Source: CAJCBL01 sp035298965
Lineage (GTDB): Bacteria > Verrucomicrobiota > Verrucomicrobiia > Opitutales > Opitutaceae
NCBI GenBank assembly: GCA_035298965.1
Contig: DATGXO010000249.1
Coordinates: 1-13,152, forward strand
Reading direction: 5' to 3'
DNA length: 13,152 bases
Part shown: one piece after another, positions 1-4,809 of the stretch
Layout of the letters: each line of letters starts with the position of its first letter
How positions within the stretch are numbered: the first letter of the stretch is position 1
Position numbers and translations under genes: made by a program
The notes under the pieces: generated by a model
Seen by the model: only the letters and a program-made list of their open reading frames with translations
Database searches by the model: none
What the model was told of the DNA's origin: nothing

Positions 1-7
1 CGTAGGC

Positions 8-248
8 CCGCACTTCACGTGCAGCCGCGCTCCGCCCCCCCCGCACCGACTCACGCACACGCCCTCGCCTTCCCGAGACATCGTTCGGGAGCCACTCGAG
101 AAACGCGGCTTCCGTCCGCACGCCTTCGCCTGCCCGGGACATCGCCTGCCGCGGTCGCTTCTCCCTCGCTCGCGCCCGGCGCTGGCGTCGCGCCACCGCG
201 CCACCTCGTCGCTCGCCGGGGGGCCGCACTTCACGCACAGCCGCTCTC
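8..248. repeat. Imperfect internal repeat pairs in the upstream region
   Basis: Two pairs are visible. Positions 8-32 and 224-248 share 22 of 25 bases, beginning CCGCACTTCACG. Positions 58-83 and 119-144 share 23 of 26 bases, with the common end GACATCG. The copies are direct, 216 and 61 bp apart. They could be remains of a degenerate repeat element or of a duplicated non-coding tract. No inverted ends or transposase fragment are seen. Confidence 0.45.
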
Positions 249-307
249 GTCGCCACTTGCTCGGCACTGCGCGCATTCAAGCTCTCAAGCCGCGGCGTGA
301 TGCTTCC

Positions 308-340
308 GCCGGTGCACGTAGGGGATACTACGCACCCGGC
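308..340 (+). other. Imperfect hairpin upstream of the HDOD gene
   Basis: GCCGG (308-312) pairs with CCGGC (336-340), TGC (313-315) with GCA (332-334), and GTAG (318-321) with CTAC (328-331). The loop is GGGATA, with small bulges (AC at 316-317 and one C at 335). The purine-rich TTGAGGAGAG follows. There is no T tract, so it is not a standard terminator. It may be a structured leader or a dispersed element; no riboswitch class is recognised. Confidence 0.3.
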
Positions 341-461
341 TTGAGGAGAGCCACCGGCCGCGCGCGACGTATCCGCAGAATATGGTCCGCCGCGTCCGTG
401 ATCCCCGAGTGCTCGATCCCCATCGCCCGCGCTCCCCAATCGTAACGAAGCAATCGCAGCC

Positions 462-1310
462 ATGACCTCCTCCTCCAGCGTCACCGCCTCCCTCGTCGGC
501 AAACCCGTCCGCGCCGCCCGTCTCAGTCCCGCCCTCCTCACCTCCTACCTCGGCGAGATGCCCGTCGCCCCAGCCGTCCTTCCCCGGCTGCAATCGCTCC
601 TCCTCAGCGACAGCTTCGAGACCAACGAGGTCCTCGAACTCGTCCGCATCGACCCCGGCCTCGCCGCCCGTCTCATCCATGCCGCCGGCAGCGCCGCCTG
701 CGCCCGCGGCGAACCCGTCCGCAGCCTCGACGAAGCTCTCTTCCGCCTCGGTGCCCACGAGGCCTATCGCCTCACCGCCACCGTCGCAATGAGCCAGTTT
801 CTCAATACACCGCTGCAGGTCTACGGCGTCGATCCGCACGCCTTCTGGCGCCAGTCCGTCGCCTGCGCGCTCGCCATGGTCGACCTCGCGCCCGCCGCCA
901 ACCTCGACGACCGCGTCGCCTACACCATCGGCCTTCTCCACGCGATGGGCATGGTCTTCATCGATCACCACCTCCGCGTCACCAGCGGTCCGCTCACCCA
1001 GGTCCACGGCAACCGCAGCCTCGACCAGCAGGAGATCGAGCTCACCGGCATGAGCCAGGCCTCCGTCGCGGCCTTCATCCTCCGCAGTTGGAACGTCTCC
1101 GAGGAGGTCGTCGAGCCGATCGAGTTCCAATTCAACCCCGGCCGCGCCCCGCGTCACCGCGCGATGGCCCTGCTCCTCGCCGAGGCCCGCACGCTCGCGC
1201 AGGACATCATCAATTCTCTCCCCGCGCCCGGCTCCCATTCCCACGCGCCCACGGGCAACCCGTGGATCGACGAGATCGGCGTCCACATCCGCCAGATCGA
1301 GTCCTGGTAA
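462..1310 (+). CDS. HDOD domain protein
   Basis: A 282-residue protein matching the HDOD family, a non-catalytic relative of HD phosphohydrolases found in bacterial signalling proteins. Near residues 33-113 it has the usual opening of the domain: a MPVAPAVLPRL segment, then a helix with IDPGLAARLIHAAGS, then SLDEALFRLGAHE. The segments FWRQSVACALA (128-138) and GLLHAMGMVFID (157-168) match the later conserved HDOD part. No kinase, GGDEF or receiver domain is attached, so this is a stand-alone HDOD protein. Its partner and signal cannot be told from sequence. The ATG at 462 is the first in frame; no clear Shine-Dalgarno precedes it (GAAGCAATCGCAGCC). It appears to be transcribed alone, with a likely terminator at 1379-1430. 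The family call is firm; the specific role is unknown. Confidence 0.85.
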   Translation: MTSSSSVTASLVGKPVRAARLSPALLTSYLGEMPVAPAVLPRLQSLLLSDSFETNEVLELVRIDPGLAARLIHAAGSAACARGEPVRSLDEALFRLGAHEAYRLTATVAMSQFLNTPLQVYGVDPHAFWRQSVACALAMVDLAPAANLDDRVAYTIGLLHAMGMVFIDHHLRVTSGPLTQVHGNRSLDQQEIELTGMSQASVAAFILRSWNVSEEVVEPIEFQFNPGRAPRHRAMALLLAEARTLAQDIINSLPAPGSHSHAPTGNPWIDEIGVHIRQIESW

Positions 1311-1378
1311 CCCCGCCAGCGCTCCACATCTTGCGCGGCGGCCAAAGGAAGGTGGTCGCCGCTCGCAAGGGGGATCGT

Positions 1379-1430
1379 GGATGCGTCGGGTCGCCCGCCT
1401 AGCTGGCGGCCCGGCGCATCCTTCATTTTC
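1379..1430 (+). terminator. Strong hairpin with T-rich tail, probable intrinsic terminator
   Basis: Positions 1379-1395 pair with 1405-1421 over 17 bp, including two G-T wobbles (1386 with 1414, 1391 with 1409), around a 9-nt loop. TTCATTTTC follows. The tail is short for a classical terminator, but the same TCATTTTC follows the hairpin at 2301-2329, which supports the call. It lies 69 bp after the HDOD stop. The rest of 1311-1556 holds no supported gene. Confidence 0.6.
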
Positions 1431-1530
1431 GGCGCCCGCCCGCACCGCACCCCGCCGGCTCCGCGGTCGCGCGCCGTCGGCGTGTTCGGTGAAACCGCGC
1501 CGCGGGCCACGCCGTCCTTCCTCGTGCTGC

Positions 1531-1550
1531 GCCGCGGAGCCCTCCGCGGC
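1531..1550 (+). other. 8-bp inverted repeat just before the lipoprotein start
   Basis: GCCGCGGA (1531-1538) and TCCGCGGC (1543-1550) are perfect arms around GCCC. The structure ends 6 nt before the proposed ATG at 1557, so it occupies the ribosome-binding region. It may be a dispersed GC-rich element or may reduce translation. Alternatively it may mean that translation begins further downstream. Confidence 0.4.
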
Positions 1551-1556
1551 TCCTTC

Positions 1557-2279
1557 ATGCAAACACCCGCACTCCTCCCCTCGGCGACACCGTGGCTTCG
1601 CCGCTCGACCTTCGCCATGATCACAGCCGGCCTGCTCTCGCTCGCCGGTTGCAGTTCCCCTCGCCCGCCGGCGCACGCCCACTACGAAGCGCCCCAACCG
1701 CCGCTCGCCGGCCGCGCCGAGTTCCTCACCGGCGCCCTCGTCGCCGAGGCTCGCGTCGCCAGTTTCCGCTCCACCTTGCGACCCATCCGGCCGGACAGCG
1801 GCGACGACGAACTCCGCGGCCACGGCGGCGGACATCGCCCTCCTCCGCCCGGTGCCGGCGGTGGCATGAGTCCACGCCACGGAGGAGGCGGCGGTATGGG
1901 CGGCCCGCCCGGAGGAGGCGATCGCCGCAGCGGCGACATCGCCCCTTCCGCCCGCGGCCGTACCGGTTTCGCCGCGCTCCCGCGCCAGATGCTGCGTGTG
2001 ACCTTCACGAATCGTTCCACCGCCGCGCTCACGTTCACCATCGCCGAACTCAACAGCGCGATCGGCAACTTCGTCCCGCAACCCGGGAAACTCACCCTCG
2101 CCCCCGGCGCCACCGCCGCACTCGAGCCGGTCAGCGGCGATGCCGGCGGCAACCTCGAATGGCTCGACCTCACCCTCGCCGTACGTCGCGCCGGTCAGAC
2201 CGAGAAACAACTCATCCACCTCGTCGCTACCGGCGAGCTCGCCGACGCACCACCTCCTCCGCCGCCGGAAAAACGCTGA
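1557..2279 (+). CDS. Predicted lipoprotein with Gly/His-rich linker, unknown function
   Basis: A 240-residue protein with a type II signal peptide: two Arg at 15-16, a hydrophobic stretch 19-31 and the lipobox LAGC with Cys32, so it should be lipid-anchored outside the cytoplasmic membrane. Residues 86-126 are a low-complexity linker rich in Gly, His, Pro and Met. Residues 140-228 look like a compact beta-rich domain (LRVTFTNRS, LTFTIAELNSAIGNF, LDLTLAVRR), and the C-terminus is a Pro run. I do not recognise the domain. The frame is open further upstream, but ATG 1557 is chosen because it gives a normal signal peptide. ATG 1617 would leave only about ten uncharged residues before the Cys. The His/Met-rich linker might bind metal, which is speculation. 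It is flanked by two hairpin terminators and so is probably monocistronic. Confidence 0.75.
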   Translation: MQTPALLPSATPWLRRSTFAMITAGLLSLAGCSSPRPPAHAHYEAPQPPLAGRAEFLTGALVAEARVASFRSTLRPIRPDSGDDELRGHGGGHRPPPPGAGGGMSPRHGGGGGMGGPPGGGDRRSGDIAPSARGRTGFAALPRQMLRVTFTNRSTAALTFTIAELNSAIGNFVPQPGKLTLAPGATAALEPVSGDAGGNLEWLDLTLAVRRAGQTEKQLIHLVATGELADAPPPPPPEKR

Positions 2280-2300
2280 TCCACCTTTTTCCCCGCCCCT

Positions 2301-2338
2301 CCGGCCGCAGCCCTACGCGCTGCGGCCGGCTCATTTTC
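2301..2338 (+). terminator. Intrinsic terminator after the lipoprotein gene
   Basis: A perfect 11-bp stem, CCGGCCGCAGC (2301-2311) with GCTGCGGCCGG (2319-2329), encloses a 7-nt loop and is followed by CTCATTTTC. It starts 21 bp after the lipoprotein stop. Its tail matches that of the hairpin at 1379-1421. Confidence 0.75.
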
Positions 2339-2363
2339 AGCACCGAGCCTCGACCGATCCCCT

Positions 2364-2462
2364 CTCCCCCATAACCCATCACCTATTCCCCATCACCTCT
2401 CCTCCGTCCGCTCTCTCGCCTTTCGCCTCTCGCCTCTTGCCTCTCGCCTCTTGCCTCTCGCC
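2364..2462. repeat. Two blocks of degenerate 7-bp tandem repeats
   Basis: Positions 2371-2398 read as four units of seven (ATAACCC, ATCACCT, ATTCCCC, ATCACCT), with a looser unit at 2364-2370. Positions 2414-2462 read as seven consecutive units of consensus TCTCGCC, with variants TTTCGCC and TCTTGCC. The tract fills the space between the lipoprotein terminator and the methyltransferase gene at 2499. Degenerate heptanucleotide tandem repeats are known from cyanobacteria as STRR elements; I do not claim homology. Confidence 0.8.
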
Positions 2463-2498
2463 TTTCATTCCACCTCGCCCACGCTGCGAACCCTCCGC

Positions 2499-3701
2499 AT
2501 GTCCGCACCCGCCTCGATTTTCAATTACGCCACCGAAGCCATCCGCGCCTGGCGCGACGGACTCAACGCCGACGCCGCCCTGCGCGACTTCATGCGCCGG
2601 CACCCGCGTTTCCCCCAAGCCGGCCGCGAGAAACTCACCCGCGCCGTCTTCGCCTATTTTCGCTGGCTGCGCTGGCTCTCGCCCCAGGACCGCCTCCCCG
2701 TGCAACTCGAGGCTGCCGTCGCCCTGCAGGAACGTTTCCAGCGCGACCCACGCAGCGTGAAAGATCAGACGCTCGCCGCCCTCGCCGTGCCGGATTGGGT
2801 GCTCGCCGAACTCAATTTCGGCGCCGACGAGCCCGCCGCCACCGCCCGCAAACACGCTTGGCTGCGCTCGCTCCAGACCACGCCCCCGCTCTGGCTCCGC
2901 GCCCGCCCCGGCCAGGCCGCCGCCCTTGCGAAGAAACTCGGCCACTGCGCTCCCGCCGATCACCCGCTCGCGGCCGACGCCCTCCGCTACACCGGCTCCG
3001 GCGACCTCTACGTTTCGACGCCCTTCAACGCCGGCGCGTTCGAGATCCAGGACCTCGCCTCGCAGCTCGTCGGCGCCCTCTGCGCGCCCCAGCCCGGCGA
3101 GACCTGGTGGGATGTCTGCGCCGGCGAAGGCGGCAAGTCGCTCCACCTCGCCGACCAGATGGCCAACAAAGGCACCCTCTGGTGCAGCGACCGCTCCAAG
3201 CGCCGCCTCGACACCCTCAAGCGCCGCTTCAACCGCGCCCAACTTTTCAACTACCGCCTCGCCCCCTGGGAGACGCCCGATCACCTCCCGACCAAGACGA
3301 AGTTCGACGGCATCCTCGTCGACGCCCCCTGCTCCGGCGTCGGCACCTGGGCGCGCAACCCCGATGCCCGCTGGACCACCACCGCGCGCGATGTCGAGGA
3401 ACTCGCCGCCGTGCAGCTCGGGCTGCTCGAAAAGGTCGCCAGCTCGCTCAAACCCGGTGGCCGCCTCGTCTACGCCGTCTGCACGCTCACCCGCCGCGAG
3501 ACCACCGCCGTCGCCGCCGCCTTCTCCGCCGCGCACCCCGAGCTCACGGCCGTCCCCGTGACCGCCTCCGCTCCCTCCGCTCTGGTCTCAGGCATCTCAA
3601 CTCTCGCCTCTCCCCTTTCGCCTCTCGCCTCTGGTCTCCTCCTCTGGCCCCAGGATCTTCAGGCCAACGGCATGTTCATCGCGGCATGGCAGCGAAAGTA
3701 G
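2499..3701 (+). CDS. RsmB/NOP-family RNA (cytosine-5) methyltransferase
   Basis: A 400-residue SAM-dependent RNA methyltransferase of the RsmB/NOP2/Sun type, which methylates C5 of cytosine in rRNA or tRNA. The N-terminal helical part (about 1-100) resembles the NusB-like RNA-binding domain of RsmB. Motif I is DVCAGEGGKSLHLA (205-218). Motif IV is DAPCSGVG (275-282) with Cys278. Motif VI is YAVCTLTRRE (325-334) with Cys328, the expected nucleophile. The family's C-terminal signature is present (LLLWPQDLQANGMFIAAW, 380-397). Residues 361-380 are an insertion encoded by a 7-bp tandem-repeat tract (3581-3636), giving a period-7 peptide. ATG 2499 is chosen over an upstream TTG at 2451 because the latter lies in repeat DNA and the protein resembles the family from 2499 on. 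The next gene overlaps its end by 16 nt. The exact target base is not predictable. Confidence 0.88.
   Translation: MSAPASIFNYATEAIRAWRDGLNADAALRDFMRRHPRFPQAGREKLTRAVFAYFRWLRWLSPQDRLPVQLEAAVALQERFQRDPRSVKDQTLAALAVPDWVLAELNFGADEPAATARKHAWLRSLQTTPPLWLRARPGQAAALAKKLGHCAPADHPLAADALRYTGSGDLYVSTPFNAGAFEIQDLASQLVGALCAPQPGETWWDVCAGEGGKSLHLADQMANKGTLWCSDRSKRRLDTLKRRFNRAQLFNYRLAPWETPDHLPTKTKFDGILVDAPCSGVGTWARNPDARWTTTARDVEELAAVQLGLLEKVASSLKPGGRLVYAVCTLTRRETTAVAAAFSAAHPELTAVPVTASAPSALVSGISTLASPLSPLASGLLLWPQDLQANGMFIAAWQRK
3581..3636. repeat. Heptanucleotide repeat tract inside the RsmB-like gene
   Basis: Eight units of seven in register: TCTGGTC, TCAGGCA, TCTCAAC, TCTCGCC, TCTCCCC, TTTCGCC, TCTCGCC, TCTGGTC. 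The core units match those at 2414-2462, about 1.1 kb upstream. Three units make 21 nt, so the encoded peptide (residues 361-380) also repeats every seven residues. It sits in the loop before the last conserved strand of the enzyme. Confidence 0.8.
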
Positions 3702-4492
3702 AGCCCATCTCCGGCGCCATCGTGCGCGCCGACTTCAACGCCGTCGAAGCCGTCCTCCACTACACCCGCGCCGCTCACCGGCTCGGGCTGTGGCAATCCG
3801 AGCGCCAGCTCATCGAGCGTTTCTTCCCCGACAAAGCCGCGCCGCTCCTCGAGGCCGGCTGCGGCGCCGGCCGCGCCACGCTCGGGTTGTGGGAACTCGG
3901 CTACACCAATCTCACCGCCTTCGACTTCGCCGAGGAACTCGTCGAACAGGCCCGCGACCTCGCCGCCCAACGCGGCGCTACCGGCATCCGTTTCCTCCAC
4001 GCCGACGCCACCCGGCGCGCCCTCCGCTGCGCCCTCGCCCATCCGGTTTCCGATCTCCGGTCACCGGTCTCCGGTTTCTCCGGCGCCCTCTTCCTCTTCA
4101 ACGGCCTGATGCAGATCCCCACGCGCCGCGCCCGCCGCGCCGCGCTGCGCAACCTCGCCGCCGTGCTCGCCCCCGGCGCGCCATTCCTCTTCACCACGCA
4201 CGACCGCGACGAGCCCGACGAGCTGCACCTCTGGCGCGCCGAGGCCAAGCGCTGGGCGGCCGGCAAACAGGACCCGCGCCTTCACGAATACGGCGATCGC
4301 TACTTCGAACACGAACACGGCCGCACCTTCATGCACCTGCCCACCCGGGACGAGATGCTCCGCGAACTCGGCGCTACGGGTTGGATTCATGAATACGACG
4401 CCATGCGCGCCGATCTCGCCCGCGAATCGCACGCCGTGAAGGATTTCTCCGACAACTGCCGTTTCTGGCTCGTCCGCACGCCCGCACGCTGA
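3686..4492 (+). CDS. Class I SAM-dependent methyltransferase
   Basis: A 268-residue class I methyltransferase. Motif I is LLEAGCGAGRATLGL (54-68), the acidic residue after strand 2 is in TAFDFAEEL (77-85), and motif II/III-like segments follow (FLHADATR, 103-110; ALFLFNGLMQIP, 134-145; LAPGAPFLFTTHD, 161-173). The substrate is unknown; the fold is shared by small-molecule, lipid and protein methyltransferases. ATG 3686 lies inside the end of the RsmB-like gene (16-nt overlap), implying co-transcription and translational coupling; the frame is open upstream only as a shadow of that gene. Residues 119-131 come from a 7-bp repeat tract (4042-4076) inserted between the 103-110 segment and the next core strand. 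There is nothing typical of a restriction-modification DNA methyltransferase, so I do not link it to the CRISPR locus. Confidence 0.82.
   Translation: MAAKVEPISGAIVRADFNAVEAVLHYTRAAHRLGLWQSERQLIERFFPDKAAPLLEAGCGAGRATLGLWELGYTNLTAFDFAEELVEQARDLAAQRGATGIRFLHADATRRALRCALAHPVSDLRSPVSGFSGALFLFNGLMQIPTRRARRAALRNLAAVLAPGAPFLFTTHDRDEPDELHLWRAEAKRWAAGKQDPRLHEYGDRYFEHEHGRTFMHLPTRDEMLRELGATGWIHEYDAMRADLARESHAVKDFSDNCRFWLVRTPAR
4042..4076. repeat. Heptanucleotide repeat tract inside the second methyltransferase gene
   Basis: Five units of seven: TCCGGTT, TCCGATC, TCCGGTC, ACCGGTC, TCCGGTT. They encode residues 119-131, including VSDLRSP then VSGF. Shifted by one base the consensus is CCGRTYT, which matches the reverse complement of the tract before cas2 (12368-12402, CCGATTT). 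Confidence 0.8.
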
Positions 4493-4805
4493 CACCCGCG
4501 GCGCGCCCCCGCCTGTAGCCGGCTTCGCCGAAGCCGGTCCGACCGATCCCGTTCCACGCATCGCGCCGCACGTGCCTGTGCCGCGGCGGATGCGTACCTG
4601 CGGTCCTGCCGGAAGTTACATCCGTATCTGATTCTCCGTTGCCAACTGTCGAGTCCGCTGGCTCCCTGTGTCCCATGCGTGCCCCCCAGCCCAGCACTGC
4701 ATCGGTGGATCCCCTTCATGACGCGCGAGCCGGGTCGCGCCCCTCGGTCCGTCATTGTCCCACCCCGTCCGTTACCATCATGCGCGAAACGCCGCTCTCT
4801 CGCGC
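4493..4805. other. Intergenic region before the cas operon
   Basis: No gene longer than the 9-codon mini-ORF at its right end is supported. It holds a perfect palindrome (4519-4537), a 6-bp GC-rich inverted repeat (GCGCGA 4723-4728 with TCGCGC 4735-4740) and the inverted repeat over the cas3 start. The AT-richest stretch is about 4615-4645, including TATCTG, and is the likeliest place for the cas promoter, but no good -35/-10 pair is visible. No CRISPR-repeat-like sequence or anti-repeat is present. Confidence 0.5.
4519..4537. repeat. Short palindrome, probable dispersed element
   Basis: CCGGCTTCG (4519-4527) and CGAAGCCGG (4529-4537) are perfect arms about a single C. It lies 26 bp after the methyltransferase stop. 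There is no T tract, so it is a poor intrinsic terminator. The TAGCCGGCTTCG form resembles short dispersed palindromes common in GC-rich genomes (from memory, not searched). Confidence 0.55.
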
Positions 4806-4809
4806 ATGA
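4778..4809 (+). promoter_or_regulatory. Perfect inverted repeat enclosing the cas3 start codon
   Basis: TCATGCGCGA (4778-4787) and TCGCGCATGA (4800-4809) are perfect 10-bp arms around a 12-nt loop (4788-4799). In mRNA this hairpin would hold the cas3 ATG (4806-4808) fully paired, which should limit initiation unless the stem is opened. As DNA it could be an operator for a dimeric repressor. The left arm also contains the start of a mini-ORF that runs through the stem. The structure is read directly; the regulatory role is inferred. Confidence 0.6.
4780..4809 (+). CDS. Nine-codon mini-ORF overlapping the cas3 start (putative leader peptide)
   Basis: ATG at 4780 opens a frame encoding MRETPLSRA and ends at TGA 4807-4809. 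Its stop overlaps the cas3 ATG at 4806 as ATGA, the classic arrangement for translational coupling. The whole mini-ORF is the stem-loop 4778-4809, so a ribosome translating it would melt the hairpin and arrive at the cas3 start. The codons show no obvious rare-codon or amino-acid-sensing run. It may be chance, because an inverted repeat containing ATG at one end tends to contain it at both. Confidence 0.35.
   Translation: MRETPLSRA

Larger units (their letters stand above)
1..461. other. Upstream non-coding region, no supported gene
   Basis: I see no convincing gene in this stretch. The open frames here are short, rich in Pro/Arg/Ala, and resemble no family I know, as expected from very GC-rich DNA without stops. 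The stretch contains two imperfect internal repeat pairs (8-32 with 224-248; 58-83 with 119-144) and an imperfect hairpin at 308-340. It may hold the promoter of the HDOD gene, but no -35/-10 pair stands out; a TATGGT at 381-386 lacks a partner. The left edge could also be the decayed end of an upstream element. Basis: direct reading. Confidence 0.5.

Noticed and set aside
19..445. Short + strand open frames in the left region
   Set aside because: They are low-complexity Pro/Ala/Arg/Ser translations without domain, signal peptide or start context. The sequence contains imperfect repeats that do not keep a frame.
285..2219. Long minus-strand open frame (644 codons) across the HDOD and lipoprotein genes
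   Set aside because: It is the antisense shadow of two good + strand genes in GC-rich DNA. It is dominated by Gly, Ala, Glu and Arg, crosses two strong hairpins, and shows no domain.
2795..3685. Upstream extension of the second methyltransferase frame
   Set aside because: The translation is Arg/Pro-rich and is the shadow of the RsmB-like gene. The family-like sequence starts at ATG 3686.
3686..4492. Methyltransferase as part of a restriction-modification or defence island with the CRISPR locus
   Set aside because: The motifs are those of general class I and RNA methyltransferases. No endonuclease gene is nearby, and the pair is separated from cas3 by 313 bp with its own features.
4493..4805. 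CreTA-like toxin-antitoxin RNA or a tracrRNA/solitary repeat guarding the cas genes
   Set aside because: No sequence resembling the CRISPR repeat end ATTGAAAC or its complement is present, and the mini-ORF lacks the rare-codon pattern expected for a CreT-type toxin.
4755..4805. Earlier TTG start for cas3 at 4755
   Set aside because: The extra 17 residues do not resemble Cas3, whereas ATG 4806 gives the usual YAH-containing N-terminus.
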